Positions 52,769 to 62,360 of a stretch of 64,000 nt of DNA are shown here, one piece after another. Under the pieces are notes generated by a model, which made no database searches, was not told where the DNA came from, and was given only the letters and a program-made list of their open reading frames with translations. The position numbers and the translations under genes are program-made. The number at the start of each line of letters is the position of its first letter. The first letter of the stretch is position 1. Location of the stretch: assembly GCF_024220585.1 (NCBI RefSeq), contig NZ_JAMXKF010000012.1, positions 428-64,427 of the forward strand, given 5' to 3'. Source of the DNA: Dyadobacter diqingensis (GTDB taxonomy: Bacteria; Bacteroidota; Bacteroidia; Cytophagales; Spirosomataceae).

Positions 52769-55069
52769 TTATTCCTGCCCGTTTACAGGAAAATAAAGTG
52801 TAAAAACCGCTCCCGCTCCAAGCTCGGAATCAGCGGTGATAAACCCCTTGTGGTTCTCCATGATCTTTTTGCAGATCGCCAGTCCGATGCCTGTGCCCGG
52901 ATATTTATGCGCAGGATGAAGCCGTTGAAAAACATCAAAAATCCGGTTCTGATATTCTTTCTCAAAGCCAATACCATTGTCGCGGACAGCAATTGCATAA
53001 AACAGACCGTCGGTCTGCGTCTTATTTTCCGGAATCAATTTCCCCTCGACGACGCTGGTATTAAGGGTTATGATGGCAGGGCCGTTTTCATCAGAAAACT
53101 TTAATGCATTGCTCAAAATATTGATAAATAACTGATTCAGCTGAAATGGTATCGCCCTCAGCACCGGCAGTGAGTCTGCCGCAATGCTTGCATTTTTCTC
53201 GGTAATATTGTCTTCGAGCTCCTGCAAAACACTTTGAAAAACAGCATTCAAATCTGTTTCTTCAAAAACCTTATCGATGCTGCCAGCCTTTGAGTAAGAT
53301 AGAATATCTTCTATCAGCAGCTGCATCTTTCCGGCAGCAAAACGCATCCGTTCCACCGAATCTTTTACCTGCGCCGACAGATCCGGATTTTCCCGGTCAA
53401 GCACTTTGGAGGCAAAAATCTGAATTTTACGCAGAGGCTCTTTGAGGTCATGGGTGCTGATCCAGTTAAGATTGGCCAGCTCCTTGTTTGCCGCCTTGAG
53501 CTCGTCATTAAGTATCCGGTTTTTGTTCTCCTGATTTCTGACGTAGTGAAAATTGATGTGTTTTTGCAAAGCATAGGTGAAACTGGAAGCCGAATTGATC
53601 TCCGCCTTTCTCCATTTTTCACTTTTGTTTTTCACTTCCTCCATCCATAAAGCAAAAGATTTGCGGGGCGAAAGTCTTATGCCACCATCTTCGTTTACAA
53701 CGACTGCTTTATGTGGGTTCCCTGCCCAGTTAATGGTTTCGCGGCGTTCTGCACGCAGCCAAAGCACCCCATCGGGACTCTCGGCCGCTATCGAATGATA
53801 AATGACACCCGCAGCATACTTCGAAAGATTTTCAAACTCCGGAAAAATATCAATAAGTTGTTCCGTATGCAGCCCCGTCTTCGGATATTTCTCCGACAAC
53901 GATTCAAACAAGCTAATCAGCTCAGCATCCGAGGGTACGTTTCCGTTTTTATATAACCTCCCCTGGTGATAAATAACAAAACTATGCGCGTTGGCAAGCC
54001 TAAGCAGCGAAGGTGATGTGGCATAGTCATCTATAAAATTCTCATTTTCATGGAGCAGCGACAAAGATTCCAGCAAAGCCTGCTCCACCCCCTGACTAAT
54101 TTCAAACTCTTCCGCCACTTCCCTTACCCTGATCTGGGAAGTCAGAAAGTGCCCCTGCAACAACGCCGCCAACCGTGTATAATGCGCCAGCACCTTGGCT
54201 GAATAATGATGACAGGCGATCAATCCCCAAAGCTTGTTATTCTGTAAAAGCGAGATCGTCAGTGTGGCCCCCACACCCATATTTTTCAGATATTCGACAT
54301 GGATCGGCGACACGCTTCGTAACACGGAAAGGCTCAGATCGAGTGACTTATTACTTTTCTCGTCGCCATTATTGAGCGTCAAAAGCGGTACCGGCTGATA
54401 GTCCACGTCGGCAATAATCCTGAGCGGATTTTTGACATAAAGCGCTCTTGCCTGCGGCGGGATGTCCGTATGCGGATATTTTTGTCCTGAAAAAGATTCA
54501 AGATCATCTCTCTTGGCTTCGGCGATCACCTCTCCGTTATATTCCTCGTCAAACCGGTAAATCATTACGCGGTCATAACCTGTAATTCTGCGCGTCTCAA
54601 TGGCAATATCGTTACATAATTCAATGAGCGAGTCATGCTGTTCCATCAACGAAACGAAACTGCGGGTTTGACTGTAAAGATTGGGGAGATCCAGTGCTTC
54701 GTCGGGAAATGGCTCAAATTCCAGAATGAGTGTCTGCTCACTTTGATGTACGGTCGTATTAAAAGATTCGCCATGAAAGCTGAAAACAAACGGACGTGCG
54801 CGATCATTAACATCCTCGCGGACATAGGAAATAAAATCGGCATACGGCACTTCCGAAAAAATAACAGACAAAGGTTTTCCCAGCAAAACTTCGGGTGGTA
54901 AACCAATGAAATCCTTGCTATTGGCACTGCAAAAATCAATAATATGATTCTCAGTTTTGAGCCCCAGTAAAAATCCGTGCGGTTGTATGGTTCCCGGAAT
55001 ATGAATTGGCTCACTTTCACAGTTGGTGAGATTTACAACATCCCTGTTAACGATATCGGTAATATTCAT
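52769..55069 (-). CDS. bphP: Bacteriophytochrome histidine kinase
   Basis: The 766-aa photosensor has an N-terminal PAS domain with the biliverdin-binding cysteine C17 (LTNCESEPIHIPGTIQPHG) and a GAF domain (about 135-310) with YPHTDIPPQARALY. A PHY domain follows (about 320-500) with the PRxSF tongue motif in LSPRKSFALW. The histidine kinase has H in WISTHDLKEPLRKI and an ATP-binding part with NALKFSDENG, DNGIGFE and GTGIGLAICKKIM. It binds biliverdin and switches between red and far-red absorbing states. The heme oxygenase that makes biliverdin is encoded immediately upstream, one base apart. No response regulator is next to it. Confidence 0.97.
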   Translation of the reverse strand: MNITDIVNRDVVNLTNCESEPIHIPGTIQPHGFLLGLKTENHIIDFCSANSKDFIGLPPEVLLGKPLSVIFSEVPYADFISYVREDVNDRARPFVFSFHGESFNTTVHQSEQTLILEFEPFPDEALDLPNLYSQTRSFVSLMEQHDSLIELCNDIAIETRRITGYDRVMIYRFDEEYNGEVIAEAKRDDLESFSGQKYPHTDIPPQARALYVKNPLRIIADVDYQPVPLLTLNNGDEKSNKSLDLSLSVLRSVSPIHVEYLKNMGVGATLTISLLQNNKLWGLIACHHYSAKVLAHYTRLAALLQGHFLTSQIRVREVAEEFEISQGVEQALLESLSLLHENENFIDDYATSPSLLRLANAHSFVIYHQGRLYKNGNVPSDAELISLFESLSEKYPKTGLHTEQLIDIFPEFENLSKYAAGVIYHSIAAESPDGVLWLRAERRETINWAGNPHKAVVVNEDGGIRLSPRKSFALWMEEVKNKSEKWRKAEINSASSFTYALQKHINFHYVRNQENKNRILNDELKAANKELANLNWISTHDLKEPLRKIQIFASKVLDRENPDLSAQVKDSVERMRFAAGKMQLLIEDILSYSKAGSIDKVFEETDLNAVFQSVLQELEDNITEKNASIAADSLPVLRAIPFQLNQLFINILSNALKFSDENGPAIITLNTSVVEGKLIPENKTQTDGLFYAIAVRDNGIGFEKEYQNRIFDVFQRLHPAHKYPGTGIGLAICKKIMENHKGFITADSELGAGAVFTLYFPVNGQE

Positions 55070-55070
55070 T

Positions 55071-55688
55071 TTACAAAGTTATCTCTGCTTCGCTAAGCCA
55101 CTGATCGATGATGGAAAATGTGTGTTCGGCACTTGTTATAATTTCTTCCTCGCAGTTGTTTTCAACGGCATATGCGGTGAACGTGGAGATGAAATTTTTC
55201 CACAATATCCCCGTTTTGGATCCATAACCCCAAAAATAGGAAGCTCCATTTTTCTCCGTCAAGCCGAGTGTCTGGTTGATATGTTTGTACAAAACCCTTC
55301 CGCCCAGCGTTGAACCTTCCAGTACGTACATAACGCCCAATGCCTCTGCAATCGTTGAAAAACGGAATTGGTAAATGGGCAGAACCGCGATTTTTTCCTT
55401 TGAAATACCCGTTTCGAGAAGGTCCTTCGTGATTTGCTCTGTTTTATATCTTTCTTCCAAATCAGAAAAAACTGCACCCAGAGCCGGATAAACATCTCGT
55501 TCACAAGCCGTTGTAACTCCATATAATTTGGCAATATAAGTCTGATAGTCTGCCAGGGTTACAGCCGGATCCAGAATAACTTTAGAGTACCGGTTTTCTT
55601 CCAGTTGCTTGTGGTTCTTTCCTGTTCTTTCCCGGAGGTTTTTCAAAAACAGATCCAGCGCCTCTCTGGATTCGGTCAATTCATTCAT
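55071..55688 (-). CDS. bphO: Biliverdin-producing heme oxygenase
   Basis: The 205-aa protein matches bacterial heme oxygenases: the heme-ligand histidine in RTGKNHKQLE (about residue 26), the helix with LGVMYVLEGSTLGGRVL (about 118-134) and WGYGSKTGILW. It opens heme to biliverdin, iron and carbon monoxide. The stop is one base from the phytochrome start, so it supplies the chromophore for that protein. The order oxygenase then phytochrome is the classic bphO-bphP operon. Confidence 0.95.
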   Translation of the reverse strand: MNELTESREALDLFLKNLRERTGKNHKQLEENRYSKVILDPAVTLADYQTYIAKLYGVTTACERDVYPALGAVFSDLEERYKTEQITKDLLETGISKEKIAVLPIYQFRFSTIAEALGVMYVLEGSTLGGRVLYKHINQTLGLTEKNGASYFWGYGSKTGILWKNFISTFTAYAVENNCEEEIITSAEHTFSIIDQWLSEAEITL

Positions 55689-55950
55689 ATGTTTAAGTAC
55701 TGTGTAACAATTATTAAAATTTCCCCTACAAAAATTATTCCATTCCCATCCAAGCGTTTACTCGGAAATCATTCCTACAAGTAAAACATAAAACACGTCC
55801 TGTACAACGCGCATGTAAAAAAAGGTCATGTCTCTTTTCCGGCGATTTTATTACGGACACACAAACAGGTTTCATTACAAAATTCTACCCGTTCGTTACA
55901 TAATTAATCGATGACGTGTCGTACCGGGAAATAGCCGCAGGGGAATGAGA

Positions 55951-55958
55951 TAAATTTG
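55951..55958 (+). promoter_or_regulatory. Candidate -7 promoter box of the antiporter gene
   Basis: TAAATTTG matches TAnnTTTG, 22 bp before the start codon at 55981. No exact -33 TTTG is seen 19-21 bp upstream. The rest of 55689-55950 shows no gene. Confidence 0.45.
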
Positions 55959-55980
55959 GTCCTAAATTCAAAACCCAGGT

Positions 55981-58254
55981 ATGAAAAACATAAGAAATTT
56001 ACTCTTTTATACACTTACCATAGGCGCCTTTTCCGTACTCATGTACCTGATCATTATTCAGGGCGAAAAACTGGAAGCCGGCAAAGTAACCATCGAAAAA
56101 GTCGCAGAAACAAGTTCGCACTGGTACCAGTTCATCGAAACTTACCGGCAGAATATAAGCAGTCCGCTTGCGATCCTTCTCTTACAGATCATCACGATCA
56201 TCATTGTAGCACGAGCTTTTGGCTATATCTGCAAAAAAATCAAACAGCCGACCGTGATCGGTGAAATCGCCGCCGGTATTTTCCTTGGCCCCTCTTTCAT
56301 CGGGATGTATTATCCGGAGTTTTCCGGTTTCCTGTTTCCGGTGAAATCGCTGGGAAATCTGCAATTCCTGAGCCAGATCGGACTAATCCTTTTCATGTTC
56401 GTCATTGGTATGGAACTGGATCTTAAAATACTTAAAAACAAGGCGCAGGAAGCTGTCGTAGTAAGTCACGCCAGTATTATTTTTCCCTTTGCCCTCGGTA
56501 TCGGCCTTGCGTTTGTGATCTACGAACAGTTTGCCCCGAAAGAAGTGAACTTCCTTTCCTTCGCACTTTTTACCGGTATTGCATTAAGTATCACGGCTTT
56601 CCCTGTGTTGGCGAGAATCGTGCAGGAAAGAGGTTTATCCAAAACCAAACTGGGCACCATGGCCATCACCTGTGCCGCCACGGACGACATTACGGCCTGG
56701 TGTATTCTGGCTGCGGTTATTGCCATTGTCAAAGCGGGAACTTTCGTCAGCTCAGTATACACGATTCTGATGGCGGCAAGTTATGTGTTGATTATGCTGA
56801 AAGTGGTACAGCCTTTTTTGAAAAAACTGGGCGATGTTTATTCCTATAAAGAAGGGTTAACAAAACCAGTCGTGGCCGTATTTTTCATTACGCTGCTCGT
56901 CTCGTCCTATGCCACCGAAGTGATTGGTATCCATGCACTTTTTGGTGCATTCATGGCCGGGGTAATCATGCCGGCCAACCAGAATTTCAGAAATATTTTC
57001 ATTGAAAAAGTGGAAGACGTAGCTCTCGTGCTGCTGCTCCCATTATTTTTTGTTTTCACAGGATTAAGAACCCAGATCGGACTGTTAAACGATCCTTATC
57101 TCTGGCAAATCACCGGTTTGATCATCGCTGCGGCCGTCATCGGTAAGTTTGCCGGAAGTGCCATCGCAGCAAAATTTGTAGGTCAAAACTGGCGCGACAG
57201 CCTTATTCTGGGCGCCTTGATGAATACACGTGGACTCATGGAGCTCGTCGTGCTCAATATCGGTTACGATCTTGGTGTTTTAACGCCTGAAATCTTTGCC
57301 ATGATGGTGATTATGGCGCTTGTCACTACCTGCATGACCGGCCCGGCGCTTGATCTTGTCAACCGGTTCCTGCCCGAAAAAAATCCAGAGCTGCCAGAAT
57401 CTGTGATCGAAACCGGTAAATATACTATTCTGGTATCTTTCGGCAGTCCGCAGCGCGGCAGATCAATGCTTCGTCTGGCACATAGTTTTATCAAAAAAGC
57501 ACCGTCGAATGCAAGCATCACGGCTCTGCATTTGTCGCCGAGCAATGATCTGAACCAGTTTAATTCGGACGAATACGAACAGGAAAGTTTTGAACCGATC
57601 AAACAGGAGGCGAGCAAGCTGAATCTTCCGGTGGTCACGATGTTCAAACCTTCCCAGAATATCGACCGGGATATCATCGAAACAGCGAACGTGGGCAACT
57701 TCGATCTGCTGCTGGTCGGGATTGGGCACAACGTTTTTGAAGGGACCATTCTGGGCAAAGTACTTGGTTTCACTACCAAAATCATCAGCCCTGAAAGACT
57801 GTATGACACCATTACGGGTAAGGAAAGATTTTTTGATTACAGCGTTTTCGACGACCGTACCAAACATATCATCAAGTCGGTAAGAATTCCGGTTGGTATT
57901 TTTGTTGAAAAAGAGCTTACTAAAATTGAAAACATCTTCATCCCGATATTCTCCCTGAGCGATAGCTTCCTGCTGGTGTTTGCGCAGAAACTTATCCATC
58001 ACAGCGAAGCCCGGGTGATTATTCTGGATGCAAGCGGGGTGATCCGGCAAAATCCCGAATTGAAAGAAACCATATCGGCCATTGAGCAGATTGCACCAAA
58101 CCATATTGCCCTGTACCACGACAAAAAGATCGAAAAGGAATTCCTCGAACAGCAGGATCTGATGCTGATCAGCATGGACAGCTGGAAAAAAGCCGTTGAG
58201 ACGCACAGTTTGTGGTTATCACATTCGCCGTCGGTGTTAATGATAAGATCCTGA
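55981..58254 (+). CDS. Cation:proton antiporter (CPA2/KefB-like) with C-terminal soluble domain
   Basis: The 757-aa protein has a first helix (about 9-28) followed by a Na+/H+ exchanger domain of about a dozen helices (residues 55-455). Typical blocks are VIGEIAAGIFLGPSFIGMYY, FMFVIGMELDLKIL, ALSITAFPVLARI, ATDDITAWCIL, HALFGAFMAGVIMP and LMNTRGLMELVVLNIGYDLG. The C-terminal 280 residues are cytoplasmic and resemble a universal-stress-like domain pair (YTILVSFGSPQRGRSMLRLA). It exchanges K+ or Na+ for protons across the inner membrane. Ion choice is not certain. A strong terminator follows directly. Confidence 0.93.
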   Translation: MKNIRNLLFYTLTIGAFSVLMYLIIIQGEKLEAGKVTIEKVAETSSHWYQFIETYRQNISSPLAILLLQIITIIIVARAFGYICKKIKQPTVIGEIAAGIFLGPSFIGMYYPEFSGFLFPVKSLGNLQFLSQIGLILFMFVIGMELDLKILKNKAQEAVVVSHASIIFPFALGIGLAFVIYEQFAPKEVNFLSFALFTGIALSITAFPVLARIVQERGLSKTKLGTMAITCAATDDITAWCILAAVIAIVKAGTFVSSVYTILMAASYVLIMLKVVQPFLKKLGDVYSYKEGLTKPVVAVFFITLLVSSYATEVIGIHALFGAFMAGVIMPANQNFRNIFIEKVEDVALVLLLPLFFVFTGLRTQIGLLNDPYLWQITGLIIAAAVIGKFAGSAIAAKFVGQNWRDSLILGALMNTRGLMELVVLNIGYDLGVLTPEIFAMMVIMALVTTCMTGPALDLVNRFLPEKNPELPESVIETGKYTILVSFGSPQRGRSMLRLAHSFIKKAPSNASITALHLSPSNDLNQFNSDEYEQESFEPIKQEASKLNLPVVTMFKPSQNIDRDIIETANVGNFDLLLVGIGHNVFEGTILGKVLGFTTKIISPERLYDTITGKERFFDYSVFDDRTKHIIKSVRIPVGIFVEKELTKIENIFIPIFSLSDSFLLVFAQKLIHHSEARVIILDASGVIRQNPELKETISAIEQIAPNHIALYHDKKIEKEFLEQQDLMLISMDSWKKAVETHSLWLSHSPSVLMIRS

Positions 58255-58263
58255 CATGAAGCC

Positions 58264-58295
58264 AAAAATCCATCCCGGCCGGGATGGATTTTTTT
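58264..58295. terminator. Bidirectional rho-independent terminator
   Basis: A near-perfect palindrome AAAAATCCATCCCGG / CCGGGATGGATTTTT with flanking A- and T-runs, between two convergent genes. It overlaps the last codons' side of the beta-helix gene stop region by two bases. Confidence 0.92.
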
Positions 58296-60435
58296 ATTTG
58301 TAGTTTTTGAGAATGCCAATTTTTTCTACCGGCAAAGTTTGCCAGCCCGGAGGTGTCATCATTTGGGTGTCATCCGGAATAAAATGGCGACTGTCCATCA
58401 TTTTCCAGTTATAGGGATAAACATCACCGACCCGATTGCTATCTGACCAGTTGTACCAGCTATCCTCCCCTTTTCGGGTTGTTTTCACTTTTACAAAAAC
58501 GTTACTTTCAAAAAATAACCGCTTCGGCACCGACGGATACTGTTTCCAGTAGCTGGCAAGTTCGGGATACCGGGTTGCGTATGGCGGCTGATCAAATTTT
58601 ACTGTATTTAACCGTTTTTCAATAATCCCATCTTTGGCAAGCGTAGCTCTCGACCAGTTCTGAAAACGGTTGTCTACGTGAATTCCCAGCGGACTGTCAA
58701 TAAAGAGATTATTTCGGTAAACGATATCCTGGCCGCCCCCGATCAGCACCGGAATCGTACCGGCTTTGAAAAAAATATTGCCAAAAACCTCCATCCCGCA
58801 GGCACCATCGTCGTGGTATATGGCCGAAGTTCTGTGGTTATTTCCCAGGTGATGGAAATAGTTAAACCTCAGTTTGTGACCCCTTTCAGACGGATCACGG
58901 CCGTAATAAAACGCTCCCTGGTCATCAATTTCCCGGCAAACGTCATAGATATTATTGTATTCCAGCACATGATCATTCCCATGCAGCAAAATGGCCATGC
59001 TTGGCGCATTATAAATCTCGCAATTCAATATTTGGTTTCCAACCCCATCAATGCTCACCGCCGGCCTGTAAGATTTTTCGATACGGTTAAAATCATGAAT
59101 CCGGCAATTTTCAACACTATTACCCGCAGGTGTTAATGTTTTTCTGTCTCCTCCTCCGAGACTGACGCCGCCTGCGCCGGTGTTGTAGATATGGCAGTTT
59201 ACAATCCGGTTATTCCTGCCGCCCTGACGATTAAACGTAGTGTTTTCGTACAAATGCTGATCCAGACTTCCCAGCAGCCGGGATGCTTCCTGTCCGCTTC
59301 CTTCATGTTTCTGGCTTTCAAACGGTGTTATGCCTTTTCCAATAGAAACGGCAACAGAACCCAGGTTTCTGAAAACACAGTCCGAAATAAGGCAGCCTTC
59401 CGACCTTTCCAGATATACACCCATGCCGCGCGAAACCTCGAACGATATGTTTTTAATCGTGATATTCCTCGCGCCTTCAATGGCCACCATCGGCTCTTTC
59501 AGCAATGATAAATCCAGTTTTGTGATTAAAGACGGAAGGTAAAAAAACAGCAGGCCCAGTTCGCGATCCAGATAATATTCACCGTTCTGATCAATCTCTT
59601 CCTGCACATTGTAGGCATACCAGCGGTTCCAGGCTTTCCCCGATTCAAATCCGTAAAGGTGAGGTTGCACTGTTGTGAAAGTGCGGGCAATGGTATCAAT
59701 TCCCGCCAGTTTAACGGCATCTTCCGCATAGCCATAATTGAAATATCCCGAGATCCAGATGTCATTGGAATGTTTCCAGGTGGCCGGCCTCGATACGCCG
59801 TAACCGAATTTTCCGCCGCGGTTGGTCTGGTCTCCGTTTCTCACAATGGACCCTTTATCGAGCACATTACCCATCATCACCGTCGAGTCATTCGGCCACC
59901 GGGCGAGCTGGCCAGGGTTATCGTTGATAAACAATTCCAGCCAGGAAGGGGCATAAGGTCTCGAAAAACCTACACTACGCAGGTCGCCGAAATCAGTGAT
60001 ACCGATCTCATTCAGATTTAAAACGCCTATTTTATTTTGCAAAAACTCGGGGAATTCATTTTTGTATTCCGTTCGCCCCAGTCTCAGCACCTTGGTAGGA
60101 TTAACCGTGATGCCACCCGTAAAAACCACAGATTCTCCCTGCCAGGGCATAATGATCAGATCTTTATCACGCTCATTGAATTCCAGTGTCTGGCTAAAAA
60201 CATAGGTCCCTCCTCTCAAATAAATAATGGTCGGCTGAGTTTTCGAGGCAAATTCCCTGGACGCATTTCTAGCACGGGCGATGGTAGCAAAGGGGCTTTC
60301 TTTTGTCCCGGCATTGTTATCGTTTCCATTTAATGACACAAAAAAGGTATCAGCAGCCCGGCTCGCTGAAAAAACGAGAACCAGCAAAAACATAAACACA
60401 ATTTTATTACTCCCCGCACTGATACTTCTGTTCAT
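58294..60435 (-). CDS. Secreted right-handed beta-helix repeat protein
   Basis: The 713-aa protein has a signal peptide (1-27) and a DUF1565-like start (VSLNGNDNNAGTKESPFATI), typical of polysaccharide-lyase-like beta-helices. Repeats are seen from about 300 on (NITIKNISFEVSRGMGVYLE, GCLISDCVFRNLGSVAVSIG, NSVENCRIHDFN, GNQILNCEIYNAPSMAILLH, HVLEYNNIYDVCREIDDQG). The family includes glycan lyases, epimerases and hydrolases acting on uronic-acid polymers; no catalytic residues can be assigned safely here. Probably periplasmic or surface exposed. It stands alone. Confidence 0.88.
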   Translation of the reverse strand: MNRSISAGSNKIVFMFLLVLVFSASRAADTFFVSLNGNDNNAGTKESPFATIARARNASREFASKTQPTIIYLRGGTYVFSQTLEFNERDKDLIIMPWQGESVVFTGGITVNPTKVLRLGRTEYKNEFPEFLQNKIGVLNLNEIGITDFGDLRSVGFSRPYAPSWLELFINDNPGQLARWPNDSTVMMGNVLDKGSIVRNGDQTNRGGKFGYGVSRPATWKHSNDIWISGYFNYGYAEDAVKLAGIDTIARTFTTVQPHLYGFESGKAWNRWYAYNVQEEIDQNGEYYLDRELGLLFFYLPSLITKLDLSLLKEPMVAIEGARNITIKNISFEVSRGMGVYLERSEGCLISDCVFRNLGSVAVSIGKGITPFESQKHEGSGQEASRLLGSLDQHLYENTTFNRQGGRNNRIVNCHIYNTGAGGVSLGGGDRKTLTPAGNSVENCRIHDFNRIEKSYRPAVSIDGVGNQILNCEIYNAPSMAILLHGNDHVLEYNNIYDVCREIDDQGAFYYGRDPSERGHKLRFNYFHHLGNNHRTSAIYHDDGACGMEVFGNIFFKAGTIPVLIGGGQDIVYRNNLFIDSPLGIHVDNRFQNWSRATLAKDGIIEKRLNTVKFDQPPYATRYPELASYWKQYPSVPKRLFFESNVFVKVKTTRKGEDSWYNWSDSNRVGDVYPYNWKMMDSRHFIPDDTQMMTPPGWQTLPVEKIGILKNYK

Positions 60436-60615
60436 AAAGGATTCTTTTGGACTTAAATCTTGTTAGGGTGTTCACACCTCGGGTACAAAATTCTATTACC
60501 CGGAGCGTTTCTGCAACTTTAAATTTTATTAACTACTCCGTGGTTCAATACTTATAACGATGTGCAGCAGCAAATGATACCGGATTTCAAAATTAAGTCA
60601 AACTTCTGAACAGAT

Positions 60616-61680
60616 ATGTCTAAGCTTTTTTCTCCGCTTGCAATTAAAAGTATTCAATTCAAAAATCGTATTACCGTTTCTCCCATGTGCCAGTACTCCT
60701 CCGTGGATGGCTTTGCTGACGACTGGCACCTCGTTCATCTGGGAAGCAGAGCCGTTGGAGGCGCTGGGCTTATTATCTCGGAAGCCACAGCGGTTTCACC
60801 CGAGGGACGCATTTCACCCGACGACCTGGGTATCTGGAAAGACGAACATATTGAAAAATTAAAACAGATAACCTCTTTCATCAACCAGCAGGGTGCCGTG
60901 CCCGGTATACAGCTCGCGCATGCCGGACGTAAAGCCAGTACTGCCGCAGCCTGGAAAGGACGTGGGAAAGTTGAGCCCGGGGATGGTGGCTGGACACCGG
61001 TTTCTGCTTCGGCGATTGCCTTTTCGGACACCTATCCCATGCCCGACGAGTTGGATCATTCCGGTATTGAAAAAATAATCCGGGATTTTACAGATGCTGC
61101 GAAACGCGCGCTGGCCGCCGGTTTTAAGGTGATCGAATTGCACGCGGCGCATGGCTACCTCATCCATCAGTTCCTGTCTCCGTTGAGTAATCAGCGGACC
61201 GATACATACGGCGGAAGCTTCGAAAACAGGACGCGTCTGTTAATGGAAATTATTGGTAATGTTAAAACGGTCTGGCCGTCAGATCTGCCAATTTTTGTTC
61301 GGATATCCGCCACGGACTGGGCGGATGGCGGTTGGAATCTCGACGACTCCGTCGAATTATCTCTACAACTTAAATCGGCAGGTATAGATCTAATTGATGT
61401 ATCCACCGGCGGATTGGTTTCTTATGCTAAAATTCCGGTCGGCCCGGCCTATCAATTACCTTTTGCTTCGAGAATAAAAAAGGAAACGGGGATTTTGACC
61501 GGAACGGTGGGGATGATCACCAGTGCAACGCAGGCGGAAACCATTCTCGTAAACGAGGACGCCGATATGATCATTATGGCGCGTGAACTTTTAAGAAATC
61601 CCTACTTCCCGCTCCATGCAGCACATGAGCTGAGAGATCAGATCAACTGGCCAATCCAATACGACAGAGCAAAACACTAA
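60616..61680 (+). CDS. NADH:flavin oxidoreductase, Old Yellow Enzyme family (NamA/YqjM-like)
   Basis: The 354-aa FMN enzyme has VSPMCQYSSVDGFADDWHLV (residues 22-41, with the cysteine typical of the YqjM class), IQLAHAGRKAS (about 98-108), ELHAAHGYLIHQFLSPLSNQ (about 174-193, with the active-site histidine pair), RTDTYGGSFENR, then VRISATDWADGGW and the FMN-phosphate region GTVGMITSA, MARELLRNPYFP. It reduces activated C=C bonds with NAD(P)H. Physiological substrate unknown; members help in oxidative or electrophile stress. Monocistronic. Confidence 0.94.
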   Translation: MSKLFSPLAIKSIQFKNRITVSPMCQYSSVDGFADDWHLVHLGSRAVGGAGLIISEATAVSPEGRISPDDLGIWKDEHIEKLKQITSFINQQGAVPGIQLAHAGRKASTAAAWKGRGKVEPGDGGWTPVSASAIAFSDTYPMPDELDHSGIEKIIRDFTDAAKRALAAGFKVIELHAAHGYLIHQFLSPLSNQRTDTYGGSFENRTRLLMEIIGNVKTVWPSDLPIFVRISATDWADGGWNLDDSVELSLQLKSAGIDLIDVSTGGLVSYAKIPVGPAYQLPFASRIKKETGILTGTVGMITSATQAETILVNEDADMIIMARELLRNPYFPLHAAHELRDQINWPIQYDRAKH

Positions 61681-61707
61681 TTGACTTATTGCTAAGTAAT
61701 TAAATTT

Positions 61708-61756
61708 ATTTATGCTTCATCTTACAACCCAGACAGTTGCAAGATGAAGCATAAAT
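61708..61756. terminator. Long hairpin between convergent genes
   Basis: ATTTATGCTTCATCTTACAAC and its complement GTTGCAAGATGAAGCATAAAT form a 21-bp stem with one mismatch and a 7-base loop. A/T-rich flanks on both sides suggest a bidirectional terminator for the oxidoreductase and the small lipoprotein gene. Confidence 0.8.
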
Positions 61757-61762
61757 ATCCGA

Positions 61763-61957
61763 TCAGTTATTTACATTCTTCTTCACAGCGGAATCTCCCT
61801 TCATACCCTGATCATTCTGGTAATAGAGGTAACCTTCCGTTTTATTTTCCGTGGTTTTAGCCTTTTTTGCCCTTCTTTCCATCTGCCGCGCGCACGACGA
61901 ACACAGAAAACTCCCTGTTAATAAGGTCATTGCTAATATCAAAGTTATCTTTTTCAT
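61763..61957 (-). CDS. Small predicted lipoprotein
   Basis: A 64-aa protein with a signal peptide and lipobox (GSFLCSSCARQMERR, cysteine 22 or 19), followed by a short, highly charged mature part (RRAKKAKTTENKTEGYLYY). No family recognised. Ends before a long terminator hairpin. Confidence 0.65.
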   Translation of the reverse strand: MKKITLILAMTLLTGSFLCSSCARQMERRAKKAKTTENKTEGYLYYQNDQGMKGDSAVKKNVNN

Positions 61958-62129
61958 TGTGATATCAATTAAGAGTAAGTCTAAACACAGTAACCAAGCG
62001 TAGTCTTTACAGCAAAAAAGATACCATCACCATTTGCAGGGCGATTGGGGAAAACGGCCAGAAAAATTCCGGGAATAATTTTTTAACGGTTAAAATAAAA
62101 ATTCAAAAACTTCATCAAAAAAAACCGTT

Positions 62130-62297
62130 ATGTCTGAATTAATCACCTTTTTGCAGGTTATCGGAAACCTTTTTCTGGCGGCAATTATTTTTTCAGCGTT
62201 GATTTTTACCACATTCTACTACATAGTGGGATATGTGGTCAGGGAAATAAAAACGGCGCCATTTCATAAAAAAGGCGCCATTTTAAAAAGAAGATAA
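62130..62297 (+). CDS. Small single-pass membrane protein, 55 aa
   Basis: ATG 62130 to TAA 62297 encodes MSELITFLQVIGNLFLAAII, then a hydrophobic continuation (FSALIFTTFYYIVGYVV) and a basic end (ILKRR). One long membrane helix is predicted, facing a basic cytoplasmic tail. The last codons contain two copies of GGCGCCATTTT-like sequence (62250-62285), which could fold as a hairpin. No family recognised; the composition and membrane topology look like a real small protein and not chance coding. Confidence 0.55.
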   Translation: MSELITFLQVIGNLFLAAIIFSALIFTTFYYIVGYVVREIKTAPFHKKGAILKRR

Positions 62298-62360
62298 CTG
62301 TTGCTCAAACATGCGCATTTCAATGGTAAGTGAGCCATTGAGCCGGTTGGACAATACCGT

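Noticed and set aside
57463..58206. A 247-codon minus-strand frame
   Set aside because: Antisense to the C-terminal soluble part of the antiporter, which is well supported by its own motifs.
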